DNA of 30,531 bases from an uncultured Mycoplasmatota bacterium (GTDB lineage: Bacteria; Bacillota_I; Bacilli_A; Mycoplasmatales; Mycoplasmoidaceae): the NCBI GenBank assembly GCA_949527715.1, contig CATEWF010000005.1:1-30531 (forward strand), given 5' to 3'. Below the pieces are notes generated by a model. It saw nothing but the letters and a program-made list of their open reading frames with translations, ran no database searches and was not told the DNA's origin. This document shows, in pieces, positions 7,035 to 16,300 of the stretch; position 1 is the first letter of the stretch; each line of letters starts with the position of its first letter. The position numbers and the translations under genes were made by a program.

Positions 7035-7718
7035 ATGGGAAAAAAAGTAAATAAGACTTGCATTTATAATTTTGGTGAAATTAATGTTCCCACATCATGG
7101 GATGATGTAACACTTGAACAGTTTATGCAATTAATGGATAAAAAAGATGTAAGAGAAGTAATCTCAATATTAACTGGTAAGGATATAAACTATGTTAATT
7201 TACTTCCTGCCGACTTTGTTGAATCAATCATATCAAGACTTGTATTCTTACAGAAAGAACCAGAATATGAGGCAAAGAATGAAATAATAATTGATAATGA
7301 AAAATATTTCATTAATGTACTTGAGAAATTGAAATTCGGAGAATATGTTGATGTCAATTCAATTATCCAATCTGATAACAAGAATTATGCTGCTTTCCTT
7401 GGAATACTATGTAGAAAAGAAGGTGAAGAATATAATGATGAATTTATCGCTAATGTATTTGACAAGAGAATGGAAATGTATAACAAACAACCTATTACAA
7501 AGATATTACCAGTGGTAGCTTTTTTTTTAGGCTTATGCATGACATCAGAGAACTATTCCCAACACTCTTTGACGGAACAAAAGCAAGCAATAGACCAATT
7601 GCTAACAGAAATAGAGAGCACTGTGAAAAATGGGGGCTTCAGAAAACGTTATTCGATTTGGGGCATGAAAACATTATGGAAATTAAGGAAATACAAAAAA
7701 ATTATCTCACAACTATGA
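7035..7718 (+). CDS. tail assembly chaperone, short form (gpG-like)
   Basis: This 227-aa protein starts with a beta-strand pair (CIYNFGEINVPTSWDDVTL) followed by EQFMQLMDKKDVREVISILTG, a pattern typical of tail assembly chaperones of siphoviruses. The rest is helical. It lies upstream of the tail completion and tape measure genes, where lambda-like phages place the gpG/gpGT pair. These chaperones coat the tape measure during tail assembly and are absent from the finished virion. At codon 165 the reading frame crosses T TTT TTA, a canonical -1 slippery heptamer, and an overlapping -1 frame continues to 7807. This entry is the unshifted product, ending at TGA. Confidence 0.65.
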   Translation: MGKKVNKTCIYNFGEINVPTSWDDVTLEQFMQLMDKKDVREVISILTGKDINYVNLLPADFVESIISRLVFLQKEPEYEAKNEIIIDNEKYFINVLEKLKFGEYVDVNSIIQSDNKNYAAFLGILCRKEGEEYNDEFIANVFDKRMEMYNKQPITKILPVVAFFLGLCMTSENYSQHSLTEQKQAIDQLLTEIESTVKNGGFRKRYSIWGMKTLWKLRKYKKIISQL

Positions 7719-7807
7719 TGAATTTCCTTACCTATTGTAAGGATAAATCATTTGCAGATAAAGCACAAGATGACCTTGATGAAAGAATGCGAAAAATAAA
7801 AAGATAA
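7529..7807 (+). CDS. tail assembly chaperone -1 frameshift extension (gpT-like)
   Basis: After slippage at 7523-7529 the ribosome would read from AGG at 7529 in the -1 frame for 92 more codons to TAA at 7807. Joined to the first 165 residues of the upstream frame, this gives a 257-aa fusion, analogous to lambda gpGT. The extension is helical, includes KWGLQKTLFDLGHENIMEI, and ends in a charged tail (DDLDERMRKIKR). Both frames stay open through 7530-7718. The -1 frame alone covers 7719-7807, which would otherwise be the only empty stretch in this operon. The first ATG in this frame is 7535, so independent initiation is an alternative. Confidence 0.55.
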   Translation, partial: RLMHDIRELFPTLFDGTKASNRPIANRNREHCEKWGLQKTLFDLGHENIMEIKEIQKNYLTTMMNFLTYCKDKSFADKAQDDLDERMRKIKR

Positions 7808-7819
7808 ATTAATATAAAA

Positions 7820-8365
7820 ATGTATAAAGATATAATAGATTTCATATCCCAATCAGCATTGAAACACATTGGTGTAAAGTCAGTGAAATATCAAAAAAGA
7901 GTAATGATTAACCAACAGAATGATAATGGCTATATGCAGATAGTAATAGAAGATGACCCATATTTCCAATGGATAAAGACAAGTAATGTATTTACATTAA
8001 CTCTTAATATGGATGTGATAGGATTACCAAGTAATGACAATGGAATACTTAATGTACAAAATGATGCTCTTACTATTGCCGTTGAATTAATTAATTATAT
8101 TACAACAGACAAATACTATCAGCAGTTCTTATCATTGTATGATTATTCATTATTAGGATTATCTCACTTTACAGACGATAATTCAGCAGGTTTCAGACTA
8201 TCATTAGAACTTATCGTTCCAAATCCTATTAACTTATGTAACTATCTTGATAACTTTGACGAGGATAGAATTGGAATAGAAACAGACAAACCATTAGATT
8301 TGATTGATTCAAAGCCATCCACAAAATCAAATGAATTAATATTAAAACCAATTAAACTTAAATAA
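7820..8365 (+). CDS. tail terminator or completion-like protein
   Basis: This 181-aa protein reads YKDIIDFISQSALKHIG at the N-terminus. A middle part alternates strands and helices (FQWIKTSNVFTLTLNMDVIG, then ALTIAVELINYITTD), and a C-terminal strand holds FRLSLELIVPNPINLC. Size and position (between the chaperones and a gp10-like gene) fit the tail terminator class that caps the tail tube. I do not see a decisive motif, so this rests mainly on context and predicted secondary structure. Its stop overlaps the next start by one base (TAATG), so the two are co-translated. Confidence 0.45.
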   Translation: MYKDIIDFISQSALKHIGVKSVKYQKRVMINQQNDNGYMQIVIEDDPYFQWIKTSNVFTLTLNMDVIGLPSNDNGILNVQNDALTIAVELINYITTDKYYQQFLSLYDYSLLGLSHFTDDNSAGFRLSLELIVPNPINLCNYLDNFDEDRIGIETDKPLDLIDSKPSTKSNELILKPIKLK

Positions 8366-8844
8366 TGGATAAGGATACAAATAAAATAATAAGAGAGTTT
8401 GCTGATGATATTATAAAAGAAGCTCGTTCAATTATGGCATCAGATATTGGTGTAAATCAAAAGGTAGGTTTCAATACATTAAAGGATTCAGACCTATACA
8501 AACAGATTGAAACAAAGGTCAATGAAAACGGAAATGATATTATAATTGATACTCTCTTCAATTTTTATATTGTTTATGTTGAATGGGACAGACCACCTGA
8601 ATATGGCAAAAGACCACCGATTGATGCAATCATAAAATGGTTAAAAAGAAAGAATATTGTTTCTTCCAATCAAAATATCCGTTCTGTTGCTTTCCTAATA
8701 TCAAGAGCAATATGGAGGGATGGATGGAAAGGCAGACCTATCTTAAAGACATTATTTGAGAACTCATCGGACAAATGGGAAAATGAATGGGCAGATAAAC
8801 TATTCAACAATATAATAAAAGAATTAACAGAATACTTTAATTAA
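8365..8844 (+). CDS. HK97 gp10-like tail or neck completion protein
   Basis: This 159-aa protein contains EWDRPPEYGKRPPIDAIIKW, then the block SVAFLISRAIWRDGWKGRPI and LKTLFEN. This Pro/Gly-rich segment followed by a helix and a G-W-x-G-R-P turn is the pattern I associate with HK97 gp10-like proteins of Bacteroidales phages, which sit at the head-tail junction or tail end. The N-terminal third is helical and charged. Starts and stops are tightly coupled to both neighbours (1-nt overlap upstream, 1-nt gap downstream). No catalytic motif is present. Confidence 0.6.
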   Translation: MDKDTNKIIREFADDIIKEARSIMASDIGVNQKVGFNTLKDSDLYKQIETKVNENGNDIIIDTLFNFYIVYVEWDRPPEYGKRPPIDAIIKWLKRKNIVSSNQNIRSVAFLISRAIWRDGWKGRPILKTLFENSSDKWENEWADKLFNNIIKELTEYFN

Positions 8845-8845
8845 T

Positions 8846-10348
8846 ATGAATATAACATACAATGGAATGACCAATCCGTCAAATACAATATCATTCACTG
8901 GTTTCCCCAATATACTTGAAATCAGTGAGGATAACTCTGGTACTTATGCAATGGCAAGAATAACAATAAGCGACCTTAATATTGTTAATGATGGAAATGA
9001 ATACACACTCGAAATAAATGGTCAGAAATTAATATCCACATCAAACTTAAACAACGCTTATGGAAACAAGTTTTATCTTTCATCAAGCGATTTTGATAAA
9101 AATATTGTTGCTTATCGTTTAGTTGATAATATCCGTTCACTCCCTACATTACCAATTAACTATGATATAATGATTGAAACTGACAATGATGGCTTATTGA
9201 TATCATCTATAATAATTACAGCAAAAGAAACAGGCTCTCAATATAATCTTGAGGTAAAGGGAACATTAATTGACAAAAGAATTGCGACAGTAGTATTGAC
9301 AAGCGGTTCATCATCATCAACACTATCAAGCAACTATTCAAAATTAAAGGTTGATATATATAAAGTTGAAAATGCAAACACAGATAAGATAGGAACTGAA
9401 ACATTCAACAAAGGAAAGTATTTAACCACATTAACAAAAGAAGTAAGTGGAAATAATAACTATTTTGATTTATCTCCTATCCTATCAACAGTAGCAGAAC
9501 ATGGTAAAATAAATGAATTGAATTTGTTTATCTATCATTTAACAGGAAACTCAGTTGAACTTATCCAAAAGTTTGCAGATATATATGTAGTTCCTGGTTA
9601 TTCAGTGAATCAAGGTTATCCATACCTAAATACATTTGATACATTGTATCTTGCACAGAATGTAGGAAGAGGAACAACAAAGGGAGTATTAAATAATACA
9701 ATATTATATATTTATGAACCGACAGTTCCATTATCATTATATGCAACGGCAAAAGCCTCATCAACAGTAATTAAAATTAATTATGTGAATAGTGCAAGAG
9801 TAATGTTTGCAACTGAAACAGTATCAGTACCTGTGCCATTATCATTGAATAACTTTTCTATCAATCTAAATAAAAATAACTTTGGTAAAAGTACATTCGT
9901 TGATATAGATATACAAGGAGTTGGAACATTAAGATACAATGTGATAAAACCATTAAAGGCAACAGATGAAATACAGAGAGTTTATTTCACTAATTCCTAT
10001 GGTGGCACATCATTCTTTGATTTCACTGGTGAAAGAACAGAGCAGAGAAAAACAAAGGTAGAATACTATCAGAAGAACTTGTTTGATTATTACAGTAAAG
10101 ATACAGTCCAATTAAATAAAGTATATGACAAAAACATAACAATAACAGTAACACTGACTTCACATAATATAGAGAAAGACGGTACTTGGATATTTTTCGA
10201 TATGCAGAACAGTACAAACGCTTGGACATTTGTCAATAATAAAAAATACTTCATTACCATAACGGATTTGAAAATAAGCGAATCAACAGTTAATGGCATT
10301 TACACTGCATCAGTCGAATATGAATACTCAATGGCAGACACTTATTGA
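8846..10348 (+). CDS. beta-rich tail structural protein (distal-tail-like)
   Basis: This 500-aa protein is almost entirely predicted beta structure, with Ser/Thr/Asn-rich strands and no membrane segments. Its last third has EQRKTKVEYYQKNLFDYY, LTSHNIEKDGTWIFFDM and ASVEYEYS, a layout I associate with tail proteins encoded just before the large distal tail protein in Bacteroidales siphoviruses. It could be a distal tail (Dit-like) or baseplate wedge protein. It ends with TGA, followed by a terminator hairpin and a late-type motif. The role is inferred from context. Confidence 0.5.
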   Translation: MNITYNGMTNPSNTISFTGFPNILEISEDNSGTYAMARITISDLNIVNDGNEYTLEINGQKLISTSNLNNAYGNKFYLSSSDFDKNIVAYRLVDNIRSLPTLPINYDIMIETDNDGLLISSIIITAKETGSQYNLEVKGTLIDKRIATVVLTSGSSSSTLSSNYSKLKVDIYKVENANTDKIGTETFNKGKYLTTLTKEVSGNNNYFDLSPILSTVAEHGKINELNLFIYHLTGNSVELIQKFADIYVVPGYSVNQGYPYLNTFDTLYLAQNVGRGTTKGVLNNTILYIYEPTVPLSLYATAKASSTVIKINYVNSARVMFATETVSVPVPLSLNNFSINLNKNNFGKSTFVDIDIQGVGTLRYNVIKPLKATDEIQRVYFTNSYGGTSFFDFTGERTEQRKTKVEYYQKNLFDYYSKDTVQLNKVYDKNITITVTLTSHNIEKDGTWIFFDMQNSTNAWTFVNNKKYFITITDLKISESTVNGIYTASVEYEYSMADTY

Positions 10349-10369
10349 TAAATAAAAATAAATTAGTTT

Positions 10370-10406
10370 AATCCTCAGTAGTATATTACTATTGGGGATT
10401 AATTTT
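10370..10406 (+). terminator. intrinsic terminator
   Basis: AATCCTCAGTAG (10370-10381) pairs with CTATTGGGGATT (10389-10400), 12 bp with two G-U pairs and a 7-nt loop, followed by AATTTTA. It leads straight into the next late-type motif. Confidence 0.6.
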
Positions 10407-10421
10407 ATGTTTATATTAAAT
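10406..10421 (+). promoter_or_regulatory. repeated late-type promoter motif, copy 4
   Basis: TATGTTTATATTAAAT, an exact consensus copy. The motif ATG lies 30 nt before the start codon at 10437. Confidence 0.6.
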
Positions 10422-10436
10422 TAATTAATAAAGAAA

Positions 10437-13298
10437 ATGATTCAGAAAAGACATAATGTAGTCATTATGATAGCGGATAAAACCCTTGAATTGAAGAACG
10501 ATGAATCTCTAAATCTGAGGATTAACAATATTATCTATGACCCAACAAAGATTCAATCAAGTCAGGCAGAATATTCATTTACCTTCAATGTGCCAGTAAC
10601 CCCAAAGAATACTGAAATCTTTGATTTTGCGAATGTCTTGTCTAAGACAAACAAGTTCAACAAGTTATACAATGCAATAGTGTATGCTGATGGCAATGAG
10701 ATATTCCGAGGACAACTGAAGATAAAGGAAATATCAGACAATGAATTCAAATGCAATCTTATTTCAGTTAAGATTAATTCAGTTGAGGAAATATTCAAGG
10801 AAACAAAAATGAATGAAGTACAATGGTATGTACCATATACAGGAATGTTTACAATTGACAATGTGAACAGAAATATGGATTCAGATTATTATTTTCCTCT
10901 CATATCTTATGGTTGCTTTCAGAAAGAACCAAAAGCAACTTATGCGAATGAGTATAATGCATACACCAGTAAATATGCCCTTGACAAATATGTACAATGG
11001 TATCCACAGACATTATCACCTTGTGTTAAGATAAATGAATTGGTTAAGAAAATGTTTAACCAAAAAGGATATAATGTTAATGGAGATATATTTGAAGATG
11101 ACATTGCAAATGAAATATACTTGACTACTTCACTTGCTGATAAACAAGACCCTCTCTATAACTATGGAACAGGTTTGGGTAAATGTGAAGTCAGATGGAA
11201 GTTCTGGACAAATGGTACACCAAGAGTAAAAAAGGGAGATAGATTTAGTCATGCCAGTTATGCAACTGCGAACAGATTATCCTATAATTTAACTCATAAG
11301 TATAACCTTGCAAAATATCCTGACACTTACAATTTTGACACAGTACACATTTGGGACATATGGCAAAATGCAAAAAAATATTCTGGTACACCATCTGACC
11401 ATCGTTTGAACAGAACTGGATTATATGGACAGGAATTAACATATAATAACAAGGAAATGTTTAGAAACGGTGCAATAGTAATTCCTGCTGACGGTGCATA
11501 TAAAATAGACCTTGATGTAGAAATTGATATTAATGATGCAAAAGCATTCCCTTGTTATTTATATAATGCAAGAGGTGAACAAGAGGAAAATACTGCTTCA
11601 CACAATTGGAATACAATGCCTGTTGAAATACAATTAATAAGAAATGGAACTGATACAGAATTGATTCATGGATATGATGGAACAATTAAATCTGTTTATC
11701 CACATGAAGCACCTAACACTGCACAACAGTCACAGACAGGTAACAGAGTATTTGGTAGTAGTTATGGCAGACCAAGTAGAAGAGGAAGTGTAACAAGAGC
11801 TATTGGTGGTGACGGAACTGAAGATGGAGATGAAACAGTAACAATCCAAAAGGAATACAATATGGGATATATGCCAAAACAAAATCAAATGCTTGCTTAT
11901 GACCCATTTGCCAATCCTAATTTTATTTGTGGTTTCTCGTCTATTGGCAATTGTCCGTCTGTTATTAAGAGAGGATATTCTTGGAATAGTGAAGCCTCAT
12001 CTGAATATATATATTCAAGATACAACTGTAATGGTTATTGGGGTGTAAACTGGAATGGTTCATCTTATGACTGGGAACCAACCACATATAATACTAACTC
12101 ATATAATTCTGCTCCAATGTCATACCTAACAGATAGTGGATTAGGATTTATTAAGAAAGGTCATTTATCTTGTGTGGTTTATCTTAAAAAGAATGATGTA
12201 TTGAATCTTAAAATGGTTACTCGTTGTTATGAAGTGCCTGATAAGAACTATACAGTAAGAATGAATAGTGGTAGATATTGGAAAGTAACTGTTAATACTT
12301 ATCAAGCAATATGCAGTGGTACAATAAAGATTGAGGCTTATTCTCCAAATACAGCCGATATTGAAAGTACAAACTTGACTTATTATTCTAAGACCAAATA
12401 TGATACTGAATTGAATCTTGGACAATTTATGAATAAACAGACAAAACAATCTGATTTTATCAATAACTACATTAAGGCATTTAATCTTAACTACAATCAA
12501 ACTGGTAATACTGTTACATTGAACAAGAATTATATTGATTTTTCAAGACCATTAGTTCCTATCAATCTTGATGACAGAGTAAATAATTCAAACATAACAA
12601 TAACACCGATTGATTACCCATCTTCAATGGAAGTTAAATATAATATCAATGATGAGGAAGCAGGCTTCTACAATTCAGTTCCTTCAGACAAGGTAGAGGG
12701 TGAAGATTGGAAAAATTATGCTTATAGAGGAAGTGAGAAAGTATCATTATCACAAGATGAGGATGCAGAGCCGACAGAAGTTCAATTAAGTAATTCCTAT
12801 ACTTGGTATGCTCCATTCATTGCTTATCAATATGATGCCGATGGTAATGCGACAGAGGGAAAACAAATAATGTTGCCACTTATATCAAAAGATGAATATA
12901 TGATTGAGAATTATAAATATGAAGAATCAATGCAAGTAGATGGTAAAGGATTGCCTCAACGATGGTTTTTCAGACAATTGCCTAATGAAAACATTACTTT
13001 CTTCACAGTCAATGGTGATGCATTCTCACCATCAATTCCAACCAATACAAAGGATGGGTTTACTCTTAACTATGATAATGAGGATAACACATTATTGACA
13101 AGATTCTTCAACATTACAGCTTATACTTCATCTGATATGATTGAATTTGAATGTTACATTACTCCTGATGAATATATACTATTGAAGAAAGGCGCACCAA
13201 TCAAAATCAATTCAGATGTATATTACACTTGCAAGATTACTGGTTATGACCCAACTGGTAATAATGAAGTTAAGATAACTGCAATGAAAAAAGGATAA
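10437..13298 (+). CDS. large distal tail or baseplate protein
   Basis: This 953-aa protein has an N-terminal domain (about 12-125) reading DKTLELKNDESLNLRIN and SSQAEYSFTFNVPVTPKN, with YADGNEIFRGQL. I associate this beginning with large tail-tip proteins of Bacteroidales siphoviruses. The middle is aromatic and Asn-rich (NCNGYWGVNWNGSSYDW, around 530) and includes a disordered Gly/Arg/Ser stretch (about 430-455). The C-terminus (about 880-953) has ECYITPDEYILLKKGAPIKI and ITGYDPTGNNEVKITAM, a frequent closing motif in this family. It would form the tail tip or hub near the tape measure end. ATG 10437 keeps the 30-nt spacing to the motif; ATG 10467 is an alternative. Confidence 0.6.
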   Translation: MIQKRHNVVIMIADKTLELKNDESLNLRINNIIYDPTKIQSSQAEYSFTFNVPVTPKNTEIFDFANVLSKTNKFNKLYNAIVYADGNEIFRGQLKIKEISDNEFKCNLISVKINSVEEIFKETKMNEVQWYVPYTGMFTIDNVNRNMDSDYYFPLISYGCFQKEPKATYANEYNAYTSKYALDKYVQWYPQTLSPCVKINELVKKMFNQKGYNVNGDIFEDDIANEIYLTTSLADKQDPLYNYGTGLGKCEVRWKFWTNGTPRVKKGDRFSHASYATANRLSYNLTHKYNLAKYPDTYNFDTVHIWDIWQNAKKYSGTPSDHRLNRTGLYGQELTYNNKEMFRNGAIVIPADGAYKIDLDVEIDINDAKAFPCYLYNARGEQEENTASHNWNTMPVEIQLIRNGTDTELIHGYDGTIKSVYPHEAPNTAQQSQTGNRVFGSSYGRPSRRGSVTRAIGGDGTEDGDETVTIQKEYNMGYMPKQNQMLAYDPFANPNFICGFSSIGNCPSVIKRGYSWNSEASSEYIYSRYNCNGYWGVNWNGSSYDWEPTTYNTNSYNSAPMSYLTDSGLGFIKKGHLSCVVYLKKNDVLNLKMVTRCYEVPDKNYTVRMNSGRYWKVTVNTYQAICSGTIKIEAYSPNTADIESTNLTYYSKTKYDTELNLGQFMNKQTKQSDFINNYIKAFNLNYNQTGNTVTLNKNYIDFSRPLVPINLDDRVNNSNITITPIDYPSSMEVKYNINDEEAGFYNSVPSDKVEGEDWKNYAYRGSEKVSLSQDEDAEPTEVQLSNSYTWYAPFIAYQYDADGNATEGKQIMLPLISKDEYMIENYKYEESMQVDGKGLPQRWFFRQLPNENITFFTVNGDAFSPSIPTNTKDGFTLNYDNEDNTLLTRFFNITAYTSSDMIEFECYITPDEYILLKKGAPIKINSDVYYTCKITGYDPTGNNEVKITAMKKG

Positions 13299-13301
13299 AA
13301 T

Positions 13302-13317
13302 TATGTTTATATTAAAT
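13302..13317 (+). promoter_or_regulatory. repeated late-type promoter motif, copy 5
   Basis: TATGTTTATATTAAAT, an exact consensus copy. The motif ATG is 28 nt before the tape measure start. There is no hairpin between it and the preceding stop. Confidence 0.6.
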
Positions 13318-13330
13318 AAAATAAATCAAT

Positions 13331-16300
13331 ATGGCAAACGATAAAAAAGAGTTCAAAATTGTTATTAACGGTGTCCAAGAATCTTGTGATGCCGTTAAAG
13401 CATTGAATAAAGAATTATCGGAACTTGATGGAAAGTTGAAAATTCTTCAAAATGCCAAAATTAATATAAAGGTACAAGGCAATACTGAAAAGAAAGAAGT
13501 CGTTTCAAGTGGTAAATCAAATTCCGATAACAGTCAGACACAACAGCAACAGGCTCTTGCAAAGTTACAGCAACAACTTGCACAACAGAAAGCTAAGGCT
13601 GAGGCTCTTGTAACAGATGAATATAAGAAACAATATCAAGAGTTATTAAAAGTTAAAGCAGAGTTAAAAGAGCAAGAAACAATACAGAAACAGATTGCTG
13701 ATGGTGTAAGAGTCCAAAATGGTGGGTATGCTGATACATTGCAAGGACAGAGAGCTTACTTGTCAGAACTTCAAAAGACATTCAATTCTCAGAAAATGGG
13801 AACAGAGGAATGGAAGAAAACTGCTGATGAGTTACTGAGAGTAAGAGAGTTTGTTAAATCAATTGAGCAATCTACTGGTGATTTCAGAAGAAATGTTGGT
13901 AACTATCCATCTGGTGCAAAAGAACTTGTAGTATTATTCAAGGAAACAAAGGAAAATATAGATAATTCAACCAAGGCAATTAATGACCTTAAAAATGCTA
14001 TGTCCAATATGAATGTTGGTTCAGATGCTTATAAGGATGCTGCCGTTAAACTTGCAGAATTGACTGATGAACTTGAAAAGGCTACAAAAGCTAAGGAGGA
14101 GTTAGACCAAGAATTAGGAAAGAAAGTATCAATTGATGTAGGTGGTGAACTTCAATACTTTGATGACTTGGAACAAGCAGCCGAAGACCTAAAAAAACAA
14201 CTTCAAATATTATATCAGGAAGGTGAAGTAGGTTCAAAAAAATGGGATGCAACAATCAAGGCATTGGGAAGGGTAAGAACTGCTGTAACTGCCGTTGATA
14301 ATGAGGTTAATTCTTTCATTGGTAATTCAAAAGGATTACAGGATACAATCACCATAATGAACGGATTGACTTCAATTGCAAGTCTTGGTACTGGGTTAAT
14401 GGGATTGTTTGGTGGACAGAATGAACAACTTGATGAAACAATGAAGAAGTTTGTTTCATTAACACTTGTAATGAATGGTCTATCCCAAATACAAAAACAA
14501 ATGAATGACCAAACTGATATATTCGGTCAGAAGTTCAGTCAGGCTTGGGATATCGCTAACAAAAGTGTTACCAAAGTATTAAATGCATTTACTGGTGGAT
14601 ATTTTGGTAAGGCAATGTCCAATATGGATAGCTTACTTAAATTAACTGATGAATATGGTTTCTCACTTGATGGTGTTTTAAGAAAAGCACAACAACTTGG
14701 TAATGCATTAACAGAATCAATTGGTAAAGCTGGTAGTACTGCCCAAGCTGCTTATGGTAGATTACTTGGTGAATTATCCAATGCCAGACCAGACCAACCA
14801 GTATTTACTGAGGAAGATTGGGTGGAATTATTCTCACTTGATTCAATTGGTGAACTTGGTAACAAATATGGTCAAGGTATGCAAGATGCAATGGATGACC
14901 TCAAACAAGCATTAGAAGATGGTGGTATTAATGTTGAAGAATTCCAAAAACAATCTGAACAACTTGGGAAATCTCTTGAAGTACTTAATGGTAGTTCTGG
15001 CAAATTAACTAAAACATTATTATCAAGTGGTAAAGCAGGTCAAATTGCAGCAAGAGGTATTGCAATGGTGACAAAATCAATCAAAGCACTTGCAGCCTCA
15101 ACAGTGATATTACTTGCAGTACAAGTGGCAATGGAAGCCATTATGTGGATATTTGAAAAGATTGGTGATGGTGTTGACAAACTTACTGGCAAGACTGACA
15201 AATTAGAAAAAGGTTGGGTTGATTTTGAAGCAAGAGCAAACTCAGTAGCAGAATCATTAAGAGTATTAAATGATGAAATTTCAAGAGAAGAAACAAAAGG
15301 TAAAAAAACTTCACTTGAAGCAAACATTGAGAGAGCGGAGAACTTATCCAAAGCATTAGAGGATGCAAAAAACAGAATGCTTGAGTTCACAAAAGCAGGT
15401 GAAGAAATCAATTTTGACCAAGATTGGAGTGATGCTTGGTTCAATGACCACAATATCAAGAATATGGAAGAGTTCAAGAAACAATATGATATTCTTGTTA
15501 AGGCAGTTGCAAAAGGTCAGGATGAATTAGAAGCAGCAGGTAAAGATAAAAGTATTGGTGGTTGGCTGAAATCTGCATTTGTATTATCAGCAGATGATGC
15601 AAGAACAGATTTAGCAATGTTCCAAGAAACCATACTTAAACAAATGCAATATGACATTAATCAGATTAATTGGGATAAACCAGAGGAAGCATATAAGAAG
15701 TTTATGTCAATTATCAATGATGAAACAAATGCTTCTGCACTCTCAAACATTGATAATATATTTAAGGACGATGCTTGGCAACAAGGGCTTAAAGTTTGGG
15801 TGGAACAATATAAAAACTTTGCCGAACAACTTAATAACATTAATGCCACAATCGTTGCACAGCAAACACAATTAAGTAAACAGATTGCCAATAACAATGC
15901 ACAAGCAATATCTGATTCATATCAAAGACAAAAGAAATTAAATGAATTAGCTTTACAAGATGAATTGGATGCCGCTGGTAGTAATGAGGAATTAAAGGAA
16001 AGTATCAGGAAGAAATATCGGAGAATACAAGCTGATAATGAGAAAGCTCATAACAAGCAGATGGAATCTGATAGAAAGGCTGCTCGTCAAAAAGCGTTAC
16101 AAAATCGGATAACAGCAATCCAATCAGAAATTGATTTAATGGATGAAGGTCTTGAAAGACAAAAAGCGATACTTGAATTAGAGAAAAAACAGTCAGTTGA
16201 TTCAGCAAAAGAACAAGGTGCTTCAAAGAAAACCATTATGAATATTGTTGAGAGTTACAACAGAAAGATAGTTGAACTTGAAAAACAGTATGTTAAGGAT

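Noticed and set aside
15040..15477. Long minus-strand frames inside the tape measure and other large genes
   Set aside because: They mirror the codon bias of the plus-strand gene, overlap it completely and have no start signals.
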